DNA from: Marthasterias glacialis
Taxonomy: Eukaryota > Echinodermata > Asteroidea > Forcipulatida > Asteriidae
Length of the DNA stretch: 64,000 nt
NCBI GenBank assembly: GCA_911728455.2
Contig: OU452233.1
Span: 13,955,214 to 14,019,213, forward strand
Direction: 5' to 3'
The notes beneath the pieces are model-generated. The model searched no databases, had not been told where the DNA came from, and worked only from the letters and a program-made list of their open reading frames with translations. Position numbers and translations under genes: made by a program. Within the stretch, counting starts at the first letter, position 1; each line of letters opens with the position of its first letter. Shown here one piece after another: positions 55,138-64,000 of the stretch.

Positions 55138-58100
55138 GCAAGTCAGAAGTATTGTAAATTGTAACAGACAGCCGCATGATCTTTGTATTGAGATTACTCT
55201 GATTAAAGGAAAAAACCTGCTTCTTTAAAAAAAAATGTTTAAATAAGTTTTTAATTTTGTATACAAAGCAGCAGATGATGTCCATTGCTATGAAATACAC
55301 AAATAAATAAAGAAATAAAATACAAACATGAACAACTCTGGCACTACCCTTCAGCCGGCTTCTGGGAATTTAACTGTTGAGAAAGTATACCCAGCCCATG
55401 TGGTCATTGCATGAAGGTGGAACACTAGGGACACTGTTACATCATTATCGCCTATGAAGCTTTTTCACCACTTCACTAGTCTACTTTGTAAATCTTGCTT
55501 TACATTGTATAAATAACACCAAACATGAATCATAAAAAGGTTTTACTTGATAACTGTGGTATAAAATAAATGTGATATAGTGCCTACACTGATGTAACTG
55601 GGACACCATATATGCGACATTTGGTGGCCCTGTTACATTGTGACATATATCCTTAATTTTCTCAGGCATTGTGTACTTTAACACCCATGTAAGAAGTACA
55701 TTTTTTTATGGATTTTGGCATCAAGTTTTTGTTGAACACTGTAACTTTGTTTATTACTTCAATAATACTGAAAAATATGTGTAACAAGCATGGTGTCCCT
55801 GTTACATCAATACCATGATTTTATAAAAAGTAACAAAATTATTAGGTAAGGTGGTGTGGGATGGATTTAAAAATTTCTGAAATACTTTCAAAGTCAAAGT
55901 AAAATGTGATGATTGAAAAACAAATTAGAATCAACATTTTATTATAAAAAAAATGATCATATTGAAAAATGTCACAAATTGTGTCCCACCTTCATGGAAT
56001 GACCAATGTGTGACTTACTCTGGCGACACCCTCCACCCCCAACCCCCGGCCGCCCCTGTTGAGAGCATGGGTTCTTTGAGGAGAGGGACATAAAAAAACA
56101 AAAATGGAAATGGAAGTATCGGAAGGAAGGATGCTAAGAAGTTTTTTTTATGGAAACCTGGCCAGCTAGATCTATAGGCTGTCTTTTTTTCAAGTGTCAT
56201 AATTCCCCTGTCACACCTCACAAGTTTCTATTCTATCCTTTCCCATTCTACCCTTAACTCATATCTTTACTGTTTTCTGTTCTATCCAAACCTTCTCATC
56301 CATAAATGTTAAATTTTTGAACTTTTTTCCTTCTTTTTAACTTCTTTTTCCTTAAAGATATATGATCCATGCTCAAGCCAATTTTACCTTGAAAAATGAA
56401 TCCAAATGTTGAATTGCTATTTCTGTAGGATGACCAAAGTTATTAACTGCAAACAAGATATCAAACAAAAACCTCAATGAATAATAATGGAGTAATTAAT
56501 TTTAAAAATTAATTTTTGGTTGGAGCACAATAAATAAACTCCGCGCTGCCTGTTCAATTTCAGCCAGGTGCCTTGCAACACAGAGACAAAATGCTTGCAA
56601 AATGACAATGTAATACAGCTGACTTCTGGGTACCAGTACTGAGCGGACATGGCCATTATACACATTTTCATGTTAGATGGTTGGCTGGGAAAATTGTTTC
56701 AAAAACAACCTTTTTGTAGCCATCTACAAGGTCGAAATGCAATTTATTATAAAATATTGTGCAGTTAAATTTCGTTCACTGGAATCAATTCATTTTTTTT
56801 AGCACAAATCACAAGAGCATGTATCATACATCTTTAAACTGTATACCTAGGTGTATTTTGTATTATATTTTATTGTATATACTGCACTTTGTAAAATGGT
56901 AGCACTCTTGAAAACAATGAGGATCCTGCAAAAGACCCTTGAGATCTCAGGCTATCTAAGGACGAGCCCAACTAGAGGAGTTATGGCATAAAGGACAATT
57001 GAAGATCTTTCATTTGCATGCTGCGATATCGCCAAATAATATGAATCAAATTGAACTTATATGGAGCTATCTGGTCACTCTCACAGTAATAACTGGAGGC
57101 ATGCAACTACATGTGATAGCTTTTGTCATACTTTTATTTACAATAGAGTTTGTAAAAGTACTTTTTTGACATCTGTGTGTGATGACGTGTCTCTGTTTCC
57201 AGGTTCAAGATCTTCATGGAGAAAACTGTCATCGGAGAGAGCGCCAGTTGTCCGCAGTTCAGGGGGAACATTATGTTTGATTGCTCTTCCAGGCTAGAAG
57301 ATGTTATTCAGGATGCTGTAAAGGTCAGATAGATCATATATCACCACTCCCTTACCTGCTCTCCAACCCCCATAACACCTGCCCTGCCCTACCCTGCCCA
57401 GCATGCTCTGCCCCACCTGCCCTGCCCCGCCCTTCCCTCTCACAAAAATACTTTCAGCAGCACATGATGTAAACCAATATTTAAAAATTAAGGCCGTGTC
57501 GGGATCAGTGGCTGTGGCTGCTGCTGTGGCTGCGGCTGTGGCTGTGGCTTAATCTTCACATGAACATGAGTTGAAGCATAGGAAGCCCATAGCAACACCC
57601 TTAGCAACAGCCCCATCCACAGCCACAATCTCAATTCGGACAAGGCTCAAGTTTCCTAAGTTGCTGTCAATAGCAAACAAAAATTGGAAGTTCAAATCGC
57701 TCACTAAGGCTGTGTCCAAAGTAATGGCTTTGGCAGTGGCTAAGGCCAGACCGCTGAAAAGTCCTATTCTTCAGCCATAGCCATAGCCACTTGATGCAGA
57801 TGTCTTAGACTTTTAGGCCTGTTATTATGGTTGTGATTGGTCAATGTATTAAGGGATGGAGCCTAATGGTTCTGTCAGCTCTTACCTGATAGAAGGTATA
57901 TATTCAACTAGTGCACTTTGCTGTATTACTGTTTGTGCAGGATTTCACTGAAATACAGTTTGTTTATATCACATCAATTTATCATGTTTTTTTCCCCCTT
58001 CATTTTCTTCAGATCATAAAATCACGTAAAAGAGAAAAATCTGAGAATGTCTTGACTTTTGGGAAAGTAAAGGTGAAGTGAATTTACTTGTTAAAAAAAT

Positions 58101-59805
58101 TGTATAGGTTGCCTATCACAATTCCCTAAAAATAAGACTTTTATATGAGGGTTTATAGAATTTAATGCATCAATGGAAAATGTTTGGGGACACTAGGTGG
58201 CAGCAGACTTGGCAAGTAAATACTGTGTTCTGAGAAATGTGTGCAATCTCTGAGCAAGTTTGATCAAGGAATAAGTTAACCGACTAACTCTGATAAAACT
58301 CACGCTAGTCAACAATGGTTGGACTAGTCAAGTCGACTATTAGTGACCAGCCTGTCGAGGCTGGTCGCATGGCTGGTTACCAATAGCCTTTGCATAAGCG
58401 TAATGCAGAGGGGACCAGTTATCAGAAAAATGATAACGTTTTTTGCCATTTTCTCATGGTCACGTTGACGTGACATGACTAGAGTCGTTCGCACTTCAAC
58501 TTCAGTACGCATGCACTACGTATGTCACTAAACCAACCACTAGTTAACCATTGGTCCATTTCTGAACTTGCTCTCTGTAAACAATGGAAATTTACATGGC
58601 AATTCTGCTGCCACCTAGTGTTTTAAAGTCTTTTATTGAATTTGTTGTGGTACTCTGCTGTGTGATGTCCCAGATTTCAAAGCTGTTCTCTCCTTTTCTT
58701 CAGTGACTTTCATTTTATCCAGAATTTGGTTTAAGAAATTTAAAAAAAATTTACGAAAATTATTGTCAACATAATAATGTTTAAAAAATTAACAAAACGT
58801 TTTAATTGAATCAGTCAATTTGTGTTGATTTCATGAACTGTTTGAGTGATTCTTGTATTGACTTCTTGCACTGACATGCTCACTGTCTGTTGTTTTGGGA
58901 GTTAAATAAACCTTATGCGTCTGACGTTATGAGTCCCATAGAGATATGTACAACAGGGCCCTCACTGAGGTCAAAATGGTCGAAAGTTTACTGTAGGGAA
59001 ATGGCTGTGCATACCCTTGATTACATGTAAAGATATGGTGTGTGTGTTATCTCATGCATCGCCTAAAATGCACACTATATGGTAACACACGGGCAATCTG
59101 ACTCGCATGACATTAAGTGCATTGAGTCTGGCGCCACCATCACAATAATTGTGGCGTGTCGTAGCCGAGTGGTTAATGCGTCGGACTCAAGCTCTGGTGG
59201 CTGAGTCATTGAAGTGTGGGAACGAGTCCCGGTCATGACACTTGTGTCCTTGAGCAAGGCACTTAACCATAATTGCTCCGTAAAAGTTGGGGAGGTAGAG
59301 CCTTCTGCTCTACCAGCCAGGCTTCTGATAGATGATACCCAAGCCTACATCCTTACGGACTGTAAAGGGGGTAACCCTGTTTCAGCCCCAGGAGTAGGTG
59401 GCAACAGCCCCTGGAAAAAAACAGTTGATTTGTAGCCCACACATTGAGTGGCTTACTGGCCTTGTGTGTCTGGCGACTTCCATAAAATAAAAAAAAAATA
59501 AAAAATCTTGGTTGCGCCATTTTGGGAGTCAATGTCCCCATGTGTTATACAGTGTAATGCGTATTTTAGGTGATGCCGCAGAGTTTACGCGCTTACCATA
59601 ATATTTTTTTGTGCAATTTGACTCTCAAAATGACAAGCATGGCAGACAGTTTGCTGCGTGTGACATTGGTGCAAGGGGTTAATAGGGACAAAATAAATTT
59701 GGGTGTCACTATTCTGAAATTCTTATGACCTTGTATTTCAAATTAAATTTTGTTGTTCTTCTTATCATATTTTGTAGAGTACATGTAGTAGTAGTTATTG
59801 TTATT

Positions 59806-59891
<86 letters not shown>

Positions 59892-62800
59892 ATTGTTCTT
59901 CCTCATCATTGTTGCGGTTGTGGTTGTGGTTGTGGTTGTGGTTGTGGTTGTGTTGTGGTTGTTCTTCGTCATCATTGTTGTTATCACCTGAAATTTGTTA
60001 ATTTTTTCTGGTGCTTTGCCTATTTAGGAAGGAGGTCATGTAGAGAGGGGCAATCAGTACCTCGTAAATGTGCGTCTCTGGAAAATATTGTTAGGAAAGA
60101 TCGGAGTGGATGTTGTGATCTACTTATTGACCAACACATCTGTGTTTCTGTTTGCGCCACCGTCCTGCTACATCCAAGCTTGTGGTGAGCTCACATAAAC
60201 TCATTCTCCCTCAGTATCACATTTCTGAAGTATTTGCCAGTGAGTTGACCAACCTTTCAGAACCTTTCATCTGCACTGGTTTTGTTTGGAGGAGCACCTA
60301 TGCCCAGAACTAAACTGTTCACTGTGTAGATTTATTCAACACTCTATATTGTATTGAAGGTTGGCAGAGTTTATCTGTCAATTCAAAACCACAGTGGATA
60401 TCGAATGGTCAGACGGTAGAAGGGTTGACTGTGGTACTGTTGTAGATGCATTCACCACATGATATCATACATACATATTGAACGCTGGTATAGTTTGTCA
60501 TTCAAAACCAAAGTGGATGATATTGAATGGTCAGACAGTAGGAGGGTTGACTATGTGCTGTGTAGATGCATTCACCACTGATATCATATTGCAGGCTTTA
60601 CAGTGCATCTATCAATCACAACCAGTAGATTATATTACAATTATCGTAGGTAAATTACCAAATAGGATTATCCTTTTTACTTTTCCAGGTTATCCAATCT
60701 TTGACCTTTGTCCTTGGCTGGGTCAGAAAGAAAAATGTCAAAAAGATCAACCCCCTCTGAGACGTAATGAGAAGGACATCAGCGTTTTCCCAAAGTTACA
60801 CGTCTGCTACTGCAGGACAGGATTCAAGAAAGTTTGGAAAGAACGTGAGTAAACACTTCCATAGAATTCTGGGACCAATTTCTTAAAGCATGTAAGCACA
60901 AAAACTTGCTAAGCACAGACAAAGCTTGCTTAGCAGAAACAGGGTACCAGCCCAAATTCCATAAAGCTGACATTGTTGCAAATGGTGCCCTACTCATTTT
61001 TTTGCTTAGCAAAGAGTTTTGGCTGCTTAACTGCTTCATGAATTTGGGCCAAGATATCTTGGCATCCACCCCCCGAAAAACTATAGAGCATGATATTACA
61101 GGTATCTTCAGGCCTCAGGAATTACAGTACAAGACACTTTTTATCGTTCCTTGGTTTCATTACCAGAAGACAGAATACTTCTACTACTAATAATAATAAA
61201 AAAATAAAAACTAATAGATGTGTGTCAGGGACTGCCCATACAATGGACAAAGGACCATCTGTAATTGTATAAATTGTTATTTAGATGATCTGTCAGTGCT
61301 GCCAGCAACGACTGCTGGAGCCATCAAACTCCTGTCAGCCATGTTCCCATGGGAGACAACAGTAGTGGAGACAAGAACAAAGAATGACAAACTGGTGAGA
61401 AGTTTAAGAATTCCCTCTCCCCCCCCCCAGAGGTCTTGTTGAAAATTCCAAGGTCAAAATCAAATAGTTGTCAGAGGGAGTGAAATGGCATTAAAATTGA
61501 AGTTGCCTGAAACAACAGACTTGATATCCATGTGGTGTGATGTCATCAACATTGTATGTTGAGAAATACTTATGTACAGGGTCTATTGAGATGGTATTTG
61601 AAAGCTTTTTATTATTACTATTAGTATTTCTTCGGCTATTTACAAACATACATCATACAATATACAAATAGTCTCATTTTACAGGACAAAAGCGAATAAC
61701 AAGGACGACCCATATCAAGTTGGCCAGGATTAACAAAAGTGTATTCAAATACTGTGACTTGGAAGTCTGCCAATCCAAACTTAAACATGGGAACATTAAA
61801 AGAAATTTAATTTAGATATCATTTGTAAAAAGATCATTAAAACATTAAGAAAATACAAATAGAAAACGCACTAAAGCAACTAAATTAACTTTGTAGCAAA
61901 GAAAATCTATCCGTCAAAAAAATCCATTAATCAATCAATCTTCTCATCTATTGCAAGAATTGTTCATGGCCTCACATTTCGACCCTTGCAGAAACTATTT
62001 TTCCATTCTCACCTATTAAATGAGAAAATAAACCCAGTTTTGAGTTTTGTCAGGTTTTGTCATGGTTTGGGCAGAAAGCGTCACATCTATTTGTTAAAAG
62101 GAATGACAGAAATAAGAACGAGTTTTAGTGAGTGTGCAGTTTAGTGAGTGTGCAGTTGTGAGAAGAACCGAGGTTTACTCAAGGTTTCGAACAGTGTGCT
62201 CGGTCGGACATCAGGAGAAACAAGAACGTATTTTAACAGACTCATTTATTTCAAACTTGACTGTTTTCAAAACAATTCTTTTAAAAAGTGTTCTCTTGTT
62301 TTTATATTATTACTGCACAATAGTAACCTGTTTTGTTATTTATTTATTTGTTTGTTTGTTGTTGTTGTTTTACTTTTTTGTCTCTTGCCTTGAAAATAAA
62401 GATAAATAAAATTATTTCGAACACTTTTTTCTTCTTCCTTTCAGGTGAAAAGAACCAAAAAACGTTTCATCACTTTGCAGAAAATTCTTAGAGACCTACT
62501 GACAAATTACAAGTAACTCTTCTCTTTTTGAAGTAACAAAAGTTGTGATATAATATTGTTAGGCATTTTCAGGCGATTTTAAACATTGTATCATAGTGCT
62601 TACTCTAATTCTACTCCTGTTCAATGGGCCTTAAGCACTCCTGAAACCATCTCAACTCCTTTGGAGTATGCAGCACCGGCTGCAAAGTTGGTGCACTTGT
62701 GGCTAATTATTCACATCAGCGATTAGTACCCTCGCTGGTACCCATGTACTCCTGGGTAATGAGAATCAGTTATAGGTAACCAGTTGACACTGGCTGACGT

Positions 62801-63802
62801 GTATCCACGAAAATGTTGTTCAAGCCAGCAAACAGGCGACATTGAAACATGCCATTGTGTAAAATCGGAAAACTGGAACAAAGGTTGCCCGGACATTCCA
62901 CACTTTGTTTCACCCACACAAACAGGACAGATGGCGCTAAATATTTTGCCAGTTTTGGCTATTGTGCAGGCGTTATTGTGTAATCCCCAATTCCAGACCT
63001 TTGTTCTTTTGTTCCAAGAAGAGGATTAAAAGACATAGAGAGGCTTCCACCATTGTTCAATCATTGTATTTCAGCTCAATGGAGGCAAGTCAGAGTGAAC
63101 CAGGGATCCAGCCTTGGTTCTGGATTTAGTACCAATCCTCGGCTGTGGTTCCTGGCTGAGGTTTTGCAATTCACTGTGCATATATTTGACATTTTCCCAC
63201 AGTGAACAGAATAGAAATCGGTCACGGTGCAATAAAGAGAATCTTTGTTCTCTTGGCTTTGTCAAGTCAAGGTTTCTTTGTGCTAGTGGTACTTTCAAAG
63301 AATAATGTTTCTGGCAATTCGGGCTGGATGGGAAAAAATGGAAGAATCCCGGCAGCAACTGGTAACCGTTCAAACCTCGATTTCCCCAAAAATGCTGATT
63401 CGTCATTATGAGAAAAACGTGACGACTTTGTTGGCCTTCTAGAAATTTCAGTCAAAAGTTCAAACTTAAAGTCCATAGATTACTTTTCAGTTAAAATACC
63501 CCATTGCTCAATCCCGTACCAGGAAATGTGATATCATCAGACTGCTTAAAGCTCACTGTCCAGCCTCAAGGTCAAAGGTCAAGAATGCTTTGCCCTCTGC
63601 GACCCTTGAGTCATTGGTGAGGTCAAAGATTGAACCTTGGAAGGTGTTCTTGTTCCTGAGGCAAGTCTTAAAGAAGATCATTCCATTCGCGGTGTGGGGA
63701 TCCAAGAACAATCAGACGAGATTCTTCAAGTTGGTGGAGAAGTTCATCAAGCTTGGCCGGAGTTCCAAATTGAATGTGGAACTGCTCGTTGACCAGATGG
63801 AG
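55037..63802 (+). CDS. TERT: Telomerase reverse transcriptase, 5' part, 8 exons (partial)
   Basis: TERT is the protein catalytic subunit of telomerase; it copies telomeric repeats from an RNA template in the nucleus. Joined exons 55037-55137, 57203-57323, 58013-58072, 60028-60184, 60689-60844, 61285-61394, 62445-62512 and 63523-63802 give 351 residues in one open frame. The TEN domain shows LPLQDYLQHLG (about residues 14-24), ENVLTFG (85-91), GVDVVIYLLTN with APPSCYIQACG (about 117-148), and the block before the RNA-binding domain shows GAIKLLSAMFPW and LLKAHCP. The RNA-binding domain begins with PWKVFLFLRQVLKKIIPF, WGSKNNQTRFFKLVEKFIKL and GRSSKLNVELL (the CP/QFP region). The reverse transcriptase motifs lie beyond the window. 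The linker between TEN and RNA-binding domains is much shorter than the long vertebrate linker. Start chosen at ATG 55037, which gives an N-terminus of the usual length. Confidence 0.92.
55397..56010. mobile_element. 614-bp inverted-end element in TERT intron 1
   Basis: The left end catgtggtcattgcatgaag and the right end cttcatggaatgaccaatgt are inverted with few mismatches over about 30 bases. The interior repeats phrases such as gggacaccat and ctgttacat. No transposase frame seen. Confidence 0.7.
56354..56834. mobile_element. Inverted-end element family E, copy 2 (TERT intron 1)
   Basis: The reverse-complement of copy 1: aaagatatatgatccatgct at left, agcatgtatcatacatcttt at right, with ggagcacaataaataaactc inside. 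It lies in TERT intron 1. Confidence 0.75.
57203..57323 (+). CDS. TERT: TERT exon 2: TEN domain
   Basis: Acceptor gtttccag completes Gly, then FKIFMEKTVIGESASCPQFR and CSSRLEDVIQDAVK. This aligns with the FRxLVxxCLVCVPWD...LKELVxRVLQRL part of vertebrate TERT. Donor aag|gtcaga, phase 0. Confidence 0.9.
57356..57430. repeat. CCTGCC-rich low-complexity stretch
   Basis: Runs of cctgccctgcc and accctgccc occur 30-100 bases downstream of TERT exon 2. A short imperfect tandem repeat. Confidence 0.6.
57490..57790. repeat. Repeat rich in GGCTGTGGCT and inverted GCCATAGCC motifs
   Basis: ggctgtggctgcggctgtgg and catagccatagccac occur in inverted sense. Relatives (aaggccgtgtc, cccttagcaacag) occur at 46273-46385, and ccatagccgtaac lies near 32690. 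Confidence 0.55.
58013..58072 (+). CDS. TERT: TERT exon 3: TEN domain, NVLxFG motif
   Basis: Acceptor ttttcttcag, then 20 codons (SRKREKSENVLTFGKVK). ENVLTFG matches the conserved NVLAFG of TEN domains. Donor gtgaag at 58073; an alternative GT (gtaaag at 58067) would remove two codons and keep the phase. Confidence 0.85.
58191..58620. mobile_element. 430-bp MITE-like element, perfect 17-bp inverted ends
   Basis: cactaggtggcagcaga (58191-58207) and tctgctgccacctagtg (58604-58620) are perfect inverted repeats. Related ends occur near 3200 and 31288. It lies between TERT exons 3 and 4. Confidence 0.75.
59155..59280 (+). mobile_element. tRNA-Leu-derived SINE family S2, copy 4 (5' part)
   Basis: gtgtcgtagccgagtggtta and acgagtcccggtcatgacac are followed by cttgagcaaggcacttaacc. 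The 3' end is unclear. Confidence 0.7.
59797..59995. repeat. (GTT)n microsatellite with (GGTTGT)n flank
   Basis: About 90 bp of gtt repeats are followed by ggttgtggttgtgg repeats and a short gtt tail. It lies 30 bases upstream of the TERT exon at 60028, inside the acceptor side of the intron. Confidence 0.97.
60028..60184 (+). CDS. TERT: TERT exon 4: TEN domain C-terminal part
   Basis: Acceptor gcctatttag leads into NVRLWKILLGKIGVDVVIYL, then TNTSVFLFAPPSCYIQACG, closely matching WGLLLRRVGDDVLVHLL...APSCAYQVCG of vertebrates. The aromatic and hydrophobic core positions are kept. Donor gtgagc, phase 1. Confidence 0.93.
60365..60610 (-). repeat. Same ~120-bp satellite, two inverted units in TERT intron
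   Basis: The top strand has atggtcagacagtaggaggg, gtagatgcattcaccac and gatatcata, the reverse of the 34985-35770 unit. Spacing between units is about 122 bp. Confidence 0.85.
60689..60844 (+). CDS. TERT: TERT exon 5: TEN to RNA-binding domain linker
   Basis: Acceptor ttttccag. The frame starts YPIFDL (vertebrate PPLYQL), then a Lys/Gln/Pro-rich linker, then KLHVCYCRTGFKKVWKE, which aligns with the vertebrate KHFLYSSGDKE segment. Donor gtgagt, phase 1. The linker is only about 30 residues, against well over 100 in mammals. Confidence 0.88.
60866..61050. mobile_element. Hairpin repeat family K, copy 7, in TERT intron
   Basis: Contains gcttgcttagcagaaacagg, gtaccagcccaaattcc and the end ttcatgaatttgggcc. 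It lies between TERT exons 5 and 6. Confidence 0.65.
61098..61195 (+). repeat. SINE S3 tail fragment in TERT intron
   Basis: aggtatcttcaggcctcagg and ttggtttcattaccagaaga, ending in actactaataataata, match the S3 tail. Confidence 0.6.
61285..61394 (+). CDS. TERT: TERT exon 6: segment before RNA-binding domain
   Basis: Acceptor gttatttag. The frame LSVLPATTAGAIKLLSAMFP aligns with the [20 protein letters not shown]-type block of vertebrate TERT. The W that follows (MFPW) is conserved. Donor gtgaga, phase 0. Confidence 0.9.
62445..62512 (+). CDS. TERT: TERT exon 7
   Basis: Acceptor cctttcag, then VKRTKKRFITLQKILRDLLT followed by NY and a split Lys codon (donor gtaact). It aligns with the LPQRYWQMRPLFLELLGNH segment. 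Similarity is modest, but the phase match and flanking exons fix it. Confidence 0.85.
62985..63430 (+). repeat. Dispersed repeat family D, copy 2, in TERT intron
   Basis: attccagacctttgttcttt, agaggcttccaccattgttc and tgtcaagtcaaggtttcttt match copy 1 in the same order and orientation. It lies just upstream of TERT exon 8. Confidence 0.65.
63523..63802 (+). CDS. TERT: TERT exon 8: start of RNA-binding domain (CP/QFP region)
   Basis: Acceptor cccgtaccag completes Lys and gives KCDIIRLLKAHCP (vertebrate QCPYGVLLKTHCP). Then EPWKVFLFLRQVLKKIIPF, WGSKNNQTRFFKLVEKFIKL and GRSSKLNVELLVDQM follow, the conserved RNA-binding core. The open frame reaches upstream to 63479, but the phase-0 acceptors there (63478 and 63490) would break the join to exon 7. 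Donor gtgagt. The gene continues past 64000. Confidence 0.92.
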
Positions 63803-63934
63803 GTGAGTTTGAGTCGTAGTTGAGTTTGGGTATGAGTACAAAAATACACTGAGACTTACTTGAGTAAATTGTTAAAAGTAATTTTACTTGCAAAAAGTCT
63901 TGCAGTCTGGAGCTCAAATCAAGAACATTTTCTT

Positions 63935-64000
63935 ATTTGTGTTTACCCATACACCAATGTGTGTTAAGCACTGTATACTCGTACTTTCTCTGAGTCCTGT
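63935..64000 (-). mobile_element. tRNA-derived SINE family S1, cut by window end
   Basis: gtttacccatacaccaatgt and tgttaagcactgtatactcg match the tail of the other S1 copies. The tRNA head would lie past the window. Confidence 0.6.

Noticed and set aside
59709-60001. Poly-Thr, poly-Val and poly-Leu frames
   Set aside because: They come from the (GTT)n microsatellite.
60478-60852. A 124-residue frame starting before TERT exon 5
   Set aside because: Only the part from 60689 is coding. The upstream part is the satellite repeat and intron; a good acceptor at 60688 and the phase from exon 4 decide it.
63479-63522. An upstream acceptor for TERT exon 8 (after 63478 or 63490)
   Set aside because: The frame is open but the phase would be 0, while exon 7 leaves phase 2 and would run into a stop. 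The acceptor at 63522 gives the homologous KCDIIRLLKAHCP junction.

Overview
This is a eukaryotic, animal nuclear window. It has long introns with GT-AG (and two GC-AG) splice sites, only about 7% coding sequence, AT-rich non-coding DNA, many tRNA-derived SINEs, inverted-repeat (MITE-like) elements, minisatellites and microsatellites, and a decayed LINE. The two genes have strong vertebrate counterparts, and the dispersed tRNA-Leu-like SINEs and short hairpin elements suggest an invertebrate deuterostome, most likely an echinoderm (perhaps a sea star). That placement is inference and could not be checked here. No operon, phage, plasmid or CRISPR feature is present.

Region 1 (about 1-48,940, + strand) holds a type II diacylglycerol kinase of the delta/eta class. 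I reconstructed 23 coding exons from 6971 to the stop at 44618. They join in one frame across every splice junction to give 1157 residues: C1a, C1b, first catalytic half (GGDG motif), a long variable linker, accessory catalytic half, and a C-terminal SAM domain. The N-terminus and PH domain of this family are not seen and should lie upstream of the window. Likely poly(A) signals are near 48586 and 48932, so the 3' UTR may be long and carries a large minisatellite.

Region 2 (about 48,950-55,036) is intergenic and full of repeats.

Region 3 (55,037 to the window end, + strand) holds the 5' part of telomerase reverse transcriptase (TERT). Eight coding exons give 351 residues in one open frame, covering the TEN domain and the start of the RNA-binding domain. 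The reverse transcriptase motifs lie beyond position 64000.

The two genes run head-to-tail. Their products act in unrelated pathways: lipid second-messenger control and telomere maintenance. I see no evidence that they are functionally coupled. The most distinctive non-coding signals are two GC-AG introns, a ~115-bp satellite shared in opposite orientation by introns of both genes, a minisatellite that expanded inside one SINE copy, a 90-bp higher-order minisatellite in the putative kinase 3' UTR, a tRNA-like element bounded by perfect 22-bp inverted repeats, and two inverted copies of a ~490-bp element that bracket TERT exon 1. I found no convincing novel multi-gene system.
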